A DNA stretch of 21,075 bases, from the NCBI GenBank assembly GCA_964496275.1, contig CAZBYL010000045.1, forward strand, positions 1-21,075. The letters run 5' to 3'. A model generated the notes under the pieces. It was not told where the DNA came from, ran no database searches, and was given only the letters and a program-made list of their open reading frames with translations. How positions within the stretch are numbered: the stretch's first letter is position 1; each line of letters opens with the position of its first letter. Shown here in pieces: positions 7,491 to 14,979 of this stretch. Made by a program: the position numbers and the translations under genes. The DNA comes from CAZBYL01 sp964496275. Lineage in GTDB: Bacteria > Synergistota > Synergistia > Synergistales > Synergistaceae.

Positions 7491-7549
7491 GAGAGGTAAC
7501 GGCGAAATTATGGCGGCAAGCTGCTTATTGGGCGTGCGCCGCGAGACCC

Positions 7550-7578
7550 TTGCAAAAAATAAGGCGGCTCTTTATAAT
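7550..7578 (+). promoter_or_regulatory. promoter of the zur-znuACB operon
   Basis: TTGCAA (7550-7555), a 17-bp spacer and TATAAT (7573-7578) lie about 40 bp before the regulator's ATG. The Fur-type operator begins 2 bp after the -10, so a bound repressor would cover the start point. Confidence 0.8.
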
Positions 7579-7579
7579 A

Positions 7580-7594
7580 TGAGACTGAATCTCA
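7580..7594 (+). promoter_or_regulatory. Fur/Zur-family operator
   Basis: TGAGACTGAATCTCA is a 7-1-7 inverted repeat with one mismatch between half-sites, the layout used by Fur-family repressors. It overlaps the expected transcription start of the operon whose first gene encodes a Fur-family protein, indicating zinc-dependent autorepression. Binding and metal specificity are inferred. Confidence 0.72.
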
Positions 7595-7616
7595 ATTTTA
7601 TATCGGAGCTGGTAAC

Positions 7617-8051
7617 ATGTGCACAAAAGGTTATGCTACGGAGCCGCGCAAGCTGATTTTGGAATATATAAAAAAAGCGGGCGGCAAACACTTTACCGCA
7701 GACGACGTCCTGTTTTCGCTAAAAAAAGATGAAATCCGCATCGGAAAAGCAACAATATACAGATATTTTGAAAAATTGACGGAGCAGGGCGTTTTGCGTA
7801 AGTATGCCCCTGTAGACGGACTCAGCGCGTGCTATGAATATGTGGGCGAGTCCTCGGACTGCCGCAACCACTATCACATGAAATGTGATGTATGCGGAAA
7901 CCTTTTTCACCTTGAGTGTCATTTTCTTGACGAAATATCGGAGCACATAGACGCAAGTCATGATTTTAAGATAAACAAATTTAAGACAGTTTTTTACGGC
8001 ACATGCGCGGATTGCCGCGCAAAAGCAAAAGGCGGCTCTAGTGATGAATAG
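7617..8051 (+). CDS. zur: Fur-family metal-dependent repressor, probably zinc-responsive (Zur)
   Basis: 144 residues. A winged-helix DNA-binding domain (about 1-80, containing FTADDVLFSL and IGKATIYRYFEKL) is followed by a dimerisation and metal domain. Two CxxC pairs (C90/C93 and C130/C133) form the structural zinc site of Fur-family proteins. H85, H87, H102 and nearby acidic residues could supply the sensing site (HYHMKCDVC, HLECHF). It is first in an operon with a zinc-type ABC transporter, and a Fur-type box overlaps the promoter, so zinc-loaded protein probably represses its own operon. A GGAG ribosome site is 8 nt before ATG. The stop overlaps the start of znuA. Zur rather than Fur, PerR or Mur is inferred from context. 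Confidence 0.88.
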   Translation: MCTKGYATEPRKLILEYIKKAGGKHFTADDVLFSLKKDEIRIGKATIYRYFEKLTEQGVLRKYAPVDGLSACYEYVGESSDCRNHYHMKCDVCGNLFHLECHFLDEISEHIDASHDFKINKFKTVFYGTCADCRAKAKGGSSDE

Positions 8052-9003
8052 GAAGATTCTGGCTGCCGTCCTGCTGCTGTGCGTCGCGGCCGCTGTCATG
8101 TATGCCGTTTCCGCAAAAGAAAAATCCGCCCGCGTCGATACCGGCGGAAAAGTATCCGTTGTAGCAACACTTTTCCCCCAATACGATTTCGCAAGAGAAA
8201 TTGCAGGAGCTCATGCGGACGTCTCCCTGCTTCTGCCTCCGGGGACGGAAGGACACACTTATGAACCGACTCCTTCCGACATTGTAAAAATAGACGGGGC
8301 GGACATCTTTCTCTACACGGGCAAGTTTATGGAGCCGTGGGCTGATAGGCTGTTATCCTCGAAGGGCAAAAGCAAATCCGCTGCAGTTGACGTATCCTCC
8401 GGCATAGAACTATCCTCCATTGACGATGACCACGACCACGACCACGACGGGCACGGCCAGGAGGGGCACTCTCACCCATTCGACCCCCATATATGGACGG
8501 ATCCCCTGAACGCGGCTGTGATGGCTGATAATATACTTGCGGCTCTCTGTTCCGCAGACCCAACGCATAAGGAATATTATGAAAAAAATGCGGCGGAGCT
8601 TAAGAAAAAACTTTTCGCTCTGGATGCGGATTTCAAATCGATTGTTTCAGACGGCGCGCGCCGTGAAATTATCTTTGGCGGAAGCAATGCTTTTCACTAC
8701 TTTGCCAAGAGATACGGAATTAAAATCCGCGCCGCTCACGACACCTGTTCGGCGGAGGCCGACCCAAGCGCAAAACGTGTGTCCGAACTCATCTCGGCAA
8801 TACGCACAGAACACATTCCAGTCATTTTCTACGAAGAGCTCACCATACCTAAAGTCGCCCGGCTCATGAGCAAAGAGAGCGGAGCCGCAGTGCGGCCATT
8901 TCACTCCTGCCACAACGTAAGCCGCAGCGGCATCGAAAGCGGAGCCACATACATCTCTCTGATGAAAGAGAACGCGGAGAGCCTGAAAGAGGCGCTCAAA
9001 TGA
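8041..9003 (+). CDS. znuA: zinc ABC transporter substrate-binding protein (ZnuA-like)
   Basis: About 320 residues. The start is either GTG 8041 or the adjacent ATG 8044; both lie inside the end of zur, implying translational coupling. Residues 4-23 form a signal sequence ending AVSA. No proper lipobox is present (the Cys follows LLL), so it may be released or stay as an N-terminal anchor. The mature part is a cluster A-I (TroA/ZnuA) fold, with candidate ligands H71 (GTEGHTYEP), H149 (DPHIW), His in FHYFAKRYG and FHSCHN. An acidic His-rich loop (about 127-144, DDDHDHDHDGHGQEGHSH) marks zinc specificity. It binds extracytoplasmic zinc and passes it to ZnuB. The stop overlaps znuC by 4 nt. Confidence 0.92.
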   Translation: MMNRKILAAVLLLCVAAAVMYAVSAKEKSARVDTGGKVSVVATLFPQYDFAREIAGAHADVSLLLPPGTEGHTYEPTPSDIVKIDGADIFLYTGKFMEPWADRLLSSKGKSKSAAVDVSSGIELSSIDDDHDHDHDGHGQEGHSHPFDPHIWTDPLNAAVMADNILAALCSADPTHKEYYEKNAAELKKKLFALDADFKSIVSDGARREIIFGGSNAFHYFAKRYGIKIRAAHDTCSAEADPSAKRVSELISAIRTEHIPVIFYEELTIPKVARLMSKESGAAVRPFHSCHNVSRSGIESGATYISLMKENAESLKEALK

Positions 9004-9710
9004 GCGTGCTCAAAGTATCCTCCGTTTCCGTCGCATTTGAAGGCAGCACTGTGCTCTCGGACGTATCTTTTGATGCGGAGCGCGGGGACTTTATAGCTGT
9101 TGTGGGTGAGAACGGCTCCGGCAAGAGCACCCTTGTCAGAACAATACTCGGCTTGACGCCGCTTCTTAGCGGAGAGGTTTCACTGTGCGGAGTCTTGCGA
9201 AGCGAGATAGGATACCTTCCGCAGCAGACCCAGGCCCAGAAAGATTTTCCCGCAAGCGTATATGAGGTCGTAATGTCCGGCTGTCTCTCATCTTTGGGAT
9301 ATCGCCCCTTCTACTCCAAAAAAGAGAGAGCCTGCGCCGTTAAAAATATGGAACGGCTCTGTATCTCGGAAATAAAAAACCGCTCCTACAGAGACCTTTC
9401 GGGCGGACAGCAGCAGAGGGTTCTCCTTGCCCGCGCACTCTGCGCCGCAAAGAAACTGCTCGTCCTGGACGAACCGGCGGCAGGGCTTGACCCGCTCATA
9501 AGCGCGGACTTTGCATCTCTCCTCTCGGAGGTCAACAGGAGAGAGAACATGACAGTGCTCGTTGTCTCGCACGACATAAAATTCGCACTTGAAAACGCAA
9601 ATAAAATTCTTCACCTGGCACACGGTTCATACTTCTTCGGAACGCCGGACGAGTATGCGGACTCGGAACTCGGAAGGCGGTTTATGGACTATGGCGGATA
9701 TACTCGCTGA
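9000..9710 (+). CDS. znuC: zinc ABC transporter ATP-binding protein
   Basis: 236 residues. A complete ABC ATPase: Walker A GENGSGKST (36-44), Q-loop LPQQ (73-76), signature LSGGQQQR (133-140), Walker B LLVLDEP (153-159), D-loop after AAGLDP, and H-loop VVSHD (H191). It powers metal uptake by ZnuB. The ATG overlaps the znuA stop (ATGA), and its 3' end overlaps znuB by 20 nt, so the transporter genes are translated in tight series. Specificity for zinc follows from ZnuA and the Fur-family regulator. Confidence 0.92.
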   Translation: MSVLKVSSVSVAFEGSTVLSDVSFDAERGDFIAVVGENGSGKSTLVRTILGLTPLLSGEVSLCGVLRSEIGYLPQQTQAQKDFPASVYEVVMSGCLSSLGYRPFYSKKERACAVKNMERLCISEIKNRSYRDLSGGQQQRVLLARALCAAKKLLVLDEPAAGLDPLISADFASLLSEVNRRENMTVLVVSHDIKFALENANKILHLAHGSYFFGTPDEYADSELGRRFMDYGGYTR

Positions 9711-10506
9711 AATATTCTCGTACGACTTCATACTGCGCGCAGTAGCTGTAGGTACGATGGTATCGCTCTGCGCGGCGCTGCTCGGAGTCAGCCTTGTGCT
9801 GAAACGCTACTCCATGATAGGAGACGGACTTGGACACGTGGGCTTCGGTTCTCTCTGCATAGCCATGTCGCTCAACACAGCCCCGCTTGCCCTCGCCGTG
9901 CCCGTAATGATAGCCGCCGCCTCAGCTCTGCTCAAAATAAGCGAAAGCAGCCGCATCAAGGGAGACGCCGCAATAGCCGTCATATCAAGCTCCGCGCTGG
10001 CTGCCGGGATAATCGCCGCATCACTCTCGGGCGGTCTGAGCGTGGACGTATACAACTACATGTTCGGAAGCATACTTGCCATGAACGAGTATGACGTTCT
10101 GCTGAGTATATCCATGTCCGCCTCGGTGCTCGTGCTCTTCATATTTTTCTACAACAGAGTATTCGCCGTAACATTTGACGAAAACTTTGCCAAAGCCTCC
10201 GGAATCAACGTATCACTTTACAACACCCTAATAGCAGTCCTTACGGCAGTCACCATAGTCGTCGGAATGAGAATAATGGGCACAATGCTGATTTCAAGCC
10301 TCGTTGTATTTCCTGCTCTAACCTCAATGAGATGCTGCCGCAGCTTCAAAAGCGTGGTAACATGCTCCGGCATAGTCTCCGTACTCTGCTTTTTCATAGG
10401 CATAATTATCTCCTACACCGCCGCAATCCCAGCAGGCGCAAGCATAATAGCAGTAAATCTCGCAGCTTTTATTATATTTTTCTGTGTTGAAACGTTAAGA
10501 AGCTAA
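9691..10506 (+). CDS. znuB: zinc ABC transporter permease (ABC-3 family)
   Basis: 271 residues from ATG 9691, with about eight membrane helices. Features of the ABC-3 permease family are visible: LKRYSMIGDGLGHVGFGS near residues 45-62 (the conserved S..G....H pattern), GILLAMN-like GSILAMNEYDV in the middle, and RIMGTMLISSLVVFPAL near 205. The longer frame from 9589 would lie almost wholly inside znuC and adds a non-family extension, so the internal start was chosen; a GGAAGGCGG ribosome site is about 10 nt upstream. It is the last gene of the zinc operon and is followed by a hairpin with a T-run. Confidence 0.92.
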   Translation: MADILAEIFSYDFILRAVAVGTMVSLCAALLGVSLVLKRYSMIGDGLGHVGFGSLCIAMSLNTAPLALAVPVMIAAASALLKISESSRIKGDAAIAVISSSALAAGIIAASLSGGLSVDVYNYMFGSILAMNEYDVLLSISMSASVLVLFIFFYNRVFAVTFDENFAKASGINVSLYNTLIAVLTAVTIVVGMRIMGTMLISSLVVFPALTSMRCCRSFKSVVTCSGIVSVLCFFIGIIISYTAAIPAGASIIAVNLAAFIIFFCVETLRS

Positions 10507-10563
10507 GAACTGTTAGTAAAAATATGTGATGAAGAACTATATTTTTAACTTAGCTTAACTTTT
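10494..10563 (+). terminator. probable terminator of the zinc operon
   Basis: GTTAA (10494-10498) plus GCTAAG (10502-10507) pairs with CTTAGC-TTAAC (10549-10559), with a 3-nt bulge. Inside, a second arm pairs AAAAATAT with ATATTTTT. A T-run follows at 10560-10563. The outer arm overlaps the znuB stop. The stem is AT-rich and imperfect, so efficiency is uncertain. Confidence 0.55.
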
Positions 10564-10782
10564 GTGCTTGCTGCTGTTTTATGCTGACTTTGATAGACCT
10601 GCTGCTACAAACTTATTTGCCTCTCATGCTTCCTTTTGCTGTACCATTTGGAGAACACTCCGTGCCGTGTTTTCGTTTGTGTTTTTTGGGTAAGGTTATC
10701 CTGTGCCGCCTCGTGCAGTTTCTTAAATGGTATAGAATATAGCGGTGTCTGTCAGTTTATTTTTTTAGCGGGAGAGAGTTTT
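10564..10782. other. intergenic region with G/T-rich composition
   Basis: An open frame runs through this stretch into the DMT transporter from ATG 10636, but it resembles no protein and the real start has a better ribosome site at 10783. Two GCTGCTG copies (about 10569 and 10600) are noted. No clear promoter pair was found. Base usage changes here from the C/A-rich zinc genes to a G/T-rich plus strand. Confidence 0.4.
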
Positions 10783-11676
10783 ATGAATTTTGATAATAAG
10801 GGTTTTGTCTATTTTATGGTGCTGGTTGTGACGGCTATTTGGAGCGTTACTTTTGTTTCCACTAAGGAGCTTCTTGCCGTGCTTTCTCCTACGGAGATTC
10901 TTGTTTACAGGTATGTAATAGCGTATGCTGCCTTTTGTCTGATTAGCCCGAGCCCCATTGTGCCGAAGAATTTGAAGGACGAGGGGATTTTTGCGCTTTG
11001 CGGGGTTTTGGGGGTCTCTTTGTATTTTTTGCTTGAGAATTTCGCCCTTTATTATAGTACCGCGTCCAATGTCTCTCTTATTGTGTCTACGGCTCCTATG
11101 CTTACTGGGATTGTCGCTCATTTTTTTACCGATGATGAGAAGATGACTCGCGGATTTTTGTGGGGCTGTGTTTTCGGGTTGGGCGGAGTTTTTTTGATTA
11201 TTTTCAACGGCCATTTTATTCTCCATTTGAATCCGCTGGGAGATGCGTTCGCGATTCTCGGCGCTCTCTCTTTTGCCGTTTATTCTATTTTGATAAGAAA
11301 TATCAATAAGGGGTATTCTCCTGTTGAGATAACGCGCAAGACTTTTTTCTATGCTCTTCTCTCTCTCGTTCCGCTGCTGTTTACTCCCGCTTTTAATTGG
11401 AAGCCTCATGTGCTTATGAATACTACAGTTATTTTTCATTTAACTTTTCTCGGAATATTTGCATCGGCTCTCTGTTTTATCGTGTGGAATAGGGTGATAT
11501 GGGCTCTCGGAGCGGTTAAGGCGAACAATCTTATTTATCTGACTCCGCCGGGGACTATGATTGCCGCCGCTTTGCTGATAGATGAGCGGATTACCGTTTT
11601 TGCGGTTGCGGGCTGTCTGTTGATATTGGTCGGAGTTTTTGCCGCTCAATTTGAGAAGTCGAGCAGCAGGAGTTAG
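10783..11676 (+). CDS. DMT-superfamily (EamA) transporter
   Basis: 297 residues from ATG 10783, which has GCGGGAGAG about 7 nt upstream; the longer frame from 10636 adds 49 residues without family character. The protein has about ten membrane helices in two EamA repeats (about 8-140 and 150-290). The first repeat holds AIWSVTFVSTKELL and LVYRYVIAYAAF, the second GDAFAILGALSFAVYSILIRN and the final ALLIDERITVFAVAGCLLILVGV. Such carriers export amino acids, metabolites or drugs, and substrate cannot be read from sequence. Third positions are dominated by T, with AAG and GAG preferred, unlike the znu genes just upstream. It lies 107 bp before the UvrA-like gene on the same strand. Confidence 0.88.
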   Translation: MNFDNKGFVYFMVLVVTAIWSVTFVSTKELLAVLSPTEILVYRYVIAYAAFCLISPSPIVPKNLKDEGIFALCGVLGVSLYFLLENFALYYSTASNVSLIVSTAPMLTGIVAHFFTDDEKMTRGFLWGCVFGLGGVFLIIFNGHFILHLNPLGDAFAILGALSFAVYSILIRNINKGYSPVEITRKTFFYALLSLVPLLFTPAFNWKPHVLMNTTVIFHLTFLGIFASALCFIVWNRVIWALGAVKANNLIYLTPPGTMIAAALLIDERITVFAVAGCLLILVGVFAAQFEKSSSRS

Positions 11677-11783
11677 ACTGTTGTGTGTTGTACGAGAGCG
11701 TAAGCAGCCGTTACGTTATGTCTTTTACGATGGGTATTCGGCTTTGTATTGAGTATTGTATGGAGATAGGAGTTTGTTGATTT

Positions 11784-14048
11784 ATGGATAATTCTGTTTT
11801 TGATTCGATACGAGTTGTCAATGCTTCGGAGAATAATTTAAAGAGTGTTTCTTTGTCGATTCCAAAGAAAAAGATAACAATATTTACGGGGGTGTCCGGT
11901 TCGGGGAAGTCCTCTCTCTGTTTGGATACGATTGCCGCGTCAGCCTGCCGTGAGCTTAATGAGACGTTTCCGAGTTTTGTGCAGCAGTATTTGCCTAAGT
12001 ATGGACGCCCTCATGTCGAGAGGATAGAGAATTTGCCTGTCGCCATAATGATAGACCGCAGGAAGCCCGCCTCAAATATTCGTTCTACAGTGGGGACTTA
12101 CACTGATATTTACGCGCTTTTGCGTCTGCTTTTTTCGCGGGTGGGAACGCCTTTTGTGGGGTATTCTGATTCTTTTTCTTTTAACCACCCTTCTGGTAAG
12201 TGCCCGCGCTGCGACGGGCTTGGGTTTGTTAAGGAGTTGGATATTCATAAGCTGGTTGATTTCGGCAAGTGTCTGAACGACGAGGGGGTTATCAATTTTC
12301 CTGCGTTTACGACGGGGGCGTGGCGTTGGAAGCGTTATGCCTACAGCGGGCTTTTTGATTTGGATAAGAGGATATGCGACTATTCCGAGCAGGAGCTTGA
12401 GCTTTTTCTTTATTCGCCGCAGGTGAAGCTGAAGAATCCGCCTGCAAATTGGCCAAAGTCCGCGAAGTATGAGGGGATTTATCCCCGTATGTACAGGAGC
12501 ATTATCACTACGAAGGAGGGGAAGCGGCATCAGGCTTTGTTGGATAAGATGGTTTCCACCTTTGAATGTCCCGAGTGTCACGGTTCCCGTGTGAATGATA
12601 GGGTGCGGAGCTGCCTTATTAACGGGCGTAATATCGCGGATGTTACCGCAATGTCTGTGCCGGAGGCGGCCGCTTTTGCCGCAGGGATAGAGAGCCCGCT
12701 TGCCTGCGATATTAAGCGGGAGCTTTTGCGAAGGCTGAATGCTCTCGAGGAGATCGGGCTGGGGTATCTTTCTTTGGGGCGTGGAACATCGACTCTTTCG
12801 GGCGGCGAGGCCCAGAGGATTAAGATAGCAAAGTATATTAACTCTCCGCTGTCGGATTTGGCTTATGTTTTGGACGAGCCCAGTGTGGGGCTTCATTCAA
12901 AGGATATAGAGCTGCTAAGCAAGTCTCTTTTGCGGCTGCGTGATATGGGAAATACCTTGATGATAGTCGAGCATCATAGGGAAGTTATAAAGCTTGCCGA
13001 CCATGTCGTGGATATGGGGCCCGGCGCCGGGGATTCCGGCGGGCGTATAGTGTTTGAGGGCAGCTATGAGGAGCTATGCTCTTCCGACACTGTTACCGGG
13101 CGTATGCTTAATGAGAGCTCGGATTTTAAGCGCGAACTGCGGGAACCGGCCGGTTGGTTCACTATAAAGGATACGAATTTGCATAACCTAAAGAATGTGA
13201 CGGTGAGTCTGCCTATGGGAGTGCTCTCTGTTATAGCGGGAGTGGCGGGTTCCGGTAAGAGTTCGCTTATGGAATCTTTCCGAAAATGCTATCACGATGA
13301 AATCGTCTATATTGGTCAGAAGGATATCGGTATCAATATGCGTTCGACGGCGTTGACTTATCTTGACATTTCTGATGATGTTCGTGCTATTTTTGCGGCG
13401 GAGGCCGGTGTGCCGAAATCTTATTTCAGTTTTAATTCAAAGGGAGGCTGTCCCGCCTGTAAGGGCAGCGGCGTGATTGTTTCGGATATGGCTTATATGG
13501 AGTCAATCGAGACTGTTTGCGATGTGTGCGGCGGAAGGCGTTATTCTTCGGATGTTTTATGTTATAAGTATCGGGGGAAGAGTATCGCCGATGTTGTTGA
13601 GATGAGTGTTGACGATGCTATGGATTTTTTCCGGGGCGAGAAGTTTACGAAACAGTTGGATTCTCTGAGGCGTACCGGACTTGGGTATCTTCGTCTGAAT
13701 CAGTCTATGAGTACTTTGTCAGGCGGAGAGCTGCAGAGGGTGAAGCTGGCGTCTCAGCTCTATAGGAGGGGGAGCGTTTTTATTATCGACGAACCGACCG
13801 ACGGGCTGCATCTTAGGGATATTCGGACGCTTATGAAATTGTTTAATGAGATGACCGATGCGGGGAATACTCTTTTTCTTGTGGAGCACAGCCTTGATGT
13901 GATGAAGGAAGCGGATTGGATAACGGAGCTCGGCGCGGGCGGCGGTATGTCGGGAGGCGAACTTCTTTTTTCCGGCAGACCGAAGGATATGCTTCTTTCC
14001 GACCGCTCTGTAACGGCCCCATATCTTGCGGCAAGTCTGCCGCGATAG
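11784..14048 (+). CDS. UvrA-like twin ABC ATPase lacking the UvrB-binding domain
   Basis: 754 residues against about 940 for housekeeping UvrA. Both ATPase modules are complete: Walker A GVSGSGKSS (36-44) and GVAGSGKSS (about 487), signatures TLSGGEAQR and TLSGGELQR, and Walker B YVLDEPSVGLH and FIIDEPTDGLH. STVGTYTDIYALLRLLFSRVG runs almost directly into FSFNHPSGKCPRCDGLG (first Cys pair C140/C143), leaving no room for the UvrB-binding domain. Later Zn motifs CPECHGSRVND and CPACKGSG...CDVCGGRRY are present. It resembles the UvrA2/drug-resistance paralogues (such as DrrC), which bind DNA or help tolerate DNA-damaging compounds without acting in standard excision. It lies between a transporter and a HAD enzyme, suggesting tolerance, but no substrate is indicated. 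Codons are T/G-rich. Confidence 0.9.
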   Translation: MDNSVFDSIRVVNASENNLKSVSLSIPKKKITIFTGVSGSGKSSLCLDTIAASACRELNETFPSFVQQYLPKYGRPHVERIENLPVAIMIDRRKPASNIRSTVGTYTDIYALLRLLFSRVGTPFVGYSDSFSFNHPSGKCPRCDGLGFVKELDIHKLVDFGKCLNDEGVINFPAFTTGAWRWKRYAYSGLFDLDKRICDYSEQELELFLYSPQVKLKNPPANWPKSAKYEGIYPRMYRSIITTKEGKRHQALLDKMVSTFECPECHGSRVNDRVRSCLINGRNIADVTAMSVPEAAAFAAGIESPLACDIKRELLRRLNALEEIGLGYLSLGRGTSTLSGGEAQRIKIAKYINSPLSDLAYVLDEPSVGLHSKDIELLSKSLLRLRDMGNTLMIVEHHREVIKLADHVVDMGPGAGDSGGRIVFEGSYEELCSSDTVTGRMLNESSDFKRELREPAGWFTIKDTNLHNLKNVTVSLPMGVLSVIAGVAGSGKSSLMESFRKCYHDEIVYIGQKDIGINMRSTALTYLDISDDVRAIFAAEAGVPKSYFSFNSKGGCPACKGSGVIVSDMAYMESIETVCDVCGGRRYSSDVLCYKYRGKSIADVVEMSVDDAMDFFRGEKFTKQLDSLRRTGLGYLRLNQSMSTLSGGELQRVKLASQLYRRGSVFIIDEPTDGLHLRDIRTLMKLFNEMTDAGNTLFLVEHSLDVMKEADWITELGAGGGMSGGELLFSGRPKDMLLSDRSVTAPYLAASLPR

Positions 14049-14066
14049 AATTTCGGAGGTATTTTT

Positions 14067-14867
14067 ATGATTTTGGATTTCACGCCGGACGCGCTTATTT
14101 TTGATATAGACGGGGTTCTGCTTAATGTTGAGAAGTCTTTTCCCGAGGTGATACGGACAGCCGTAAGGGAGTGTTGGAGCTCTCTGTGCGGCGGAGTTTA
14201 TGATTTCGGCGGATACAGCGCGGAGCATGAGAGGATATTAAAGAGGCACGGAGCTTTTAACGACGATTATGATATTGCATGGGTGCTTCTTTCAATGGCG
14301 GCAGCAGGCGGAAAATCAAAGTTGTCCGAGGCTTTTCCTTCGCCGCATAGACTCTCTTTCGAGCTTGAATCCTGCCGCGGCAATGTGCCCGAGTGGTGCG
14401 TGTCCAGATACGGCAGTTTCGTTTCCCGTTCCTGCGTCAGGGAATATTGCCGCAGTCTCTATTTCGGAACCTCTTCCCGCAAGGGGCTGCACCTCCTTGA
14501 GTATCCGATGCTTACAAGCAGATGGCATGAGCTTCCGCTTCCGGTCGGGATATATACGGGGCGTGACCTTCCTGAGTGGAATTTGGCTAAGGCGGCGCTC
14601 GGATGGGAAGATTTTCCTGATGATTTGATAATTCACCTTGATATGGGAATCACAAAACCTTCGCCTTTGGGGCTTGAGATGTTGTGTGAGCGTCTTGGTG
14701 TGAGTTCGCCGCTCTTTTTCGGTGATACGGGAGCGGATATGAAAACGCAAATCGCTTTCGGCAGAGGGGGCTTTGCAGCGATAGGCGGCCTGCTTCCCGA
14801 AGCCAAGTACATTTTCAAAACCCCTGACGAAGCTTTAAAAACTTTGTTCGCATACGAAAAGAATTAG
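14067..14867 (+). CDS. HAD-superfamily hydrolase (phosphatase-like)
   Basis: 266 residues, 18 nt after the UvrA-like stop, with CGGAGG before ATG, so probably cotranscribed. HAD motif I is FDIDGVLLN (nucleophile D13, acid D15), motif II IYTGRD, motif III the Lys in TKPSP, and motif IV FFGDTGADM (D220 and D224), all intact. A helical cap region lies between motifs I and II (about residues 20-160). It resembles the HAD-IA group annotated as hypothetical phosphatases, and the substrate is unknown. There is a short AKYIF..PDEALKTL tail. Composition is similar to the two preceding genes, supporting a three-gene unit. Confidence 0.82.
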   Translation: MILDFTPDALIFDIDGVLLNVEKSFPEVIRTAVRECWSSLCGGVYDFGGYSAEHERILKRHGAFNDDYDIAWVLLSMAAAGGKSKLSEAFPSPHRLSFELESCRGNVPEWCVSRYGSFVSRSCVREYCRSLYFGTSSRKGLHLLEYPMLTSRWHELPLPVGIYTGRDLPEWNLAKAALGWEDFPDDLIIHLDMGITKPSPLGLEMLCERLGVSSPLFFGDTGADMKTQIAFGRGGFAAIGGLLPEAKYIFKTPDEALKTLFAYEKN

Positions 14868-14932
14868 CGCGTATGTGATGCGTTATCAGCAGGCAGAATG
14901 TTCTCTTGCTGCTTGCCGTGGTGAGGATAAAA

Positions 14933-14960
14933 AAGATGCCGCCCGTAAGGGCGGCATCTT
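14933..14960. terminator. strong bidirectional terminator
   Basis: AAGATGCCGCCC (14933-14944) pairs with GGGCGGCATCTT (14949-14960), a perfect 12-bp stem with a GTAA tetraloop. It is A-rich on the left and T-rich on the right, so it works for both the HAD gene (plus) and the aminotransferase (minus), which converge here. Confidence 0.9.
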
Positions 14961-14979
14961 TGGTTATTCTGTCTGTAAC

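Noticed and set aside
9589..9690. Long N-terminal extension of znuB
   Set aside because: It lies wholly inside znuC in another frame, gives a non-hydrophobic unrelated peptide, and ATG 9691 fits the family start.
10636..10782. N-terminal extension of the DMT transporter from an upstream ATG
   Set aside because: The extra 49 residues are Cys/Phe-rich and not family-like, and ATG 10783 has a clear ribosome site and a typical EamA start.
12072..12896. Long minus-strand ORF inside the UvrA-like gene
   Set aside because: It is a shadow of a well-supported gene, and its Arg/Pro-rich translation has no domain features.
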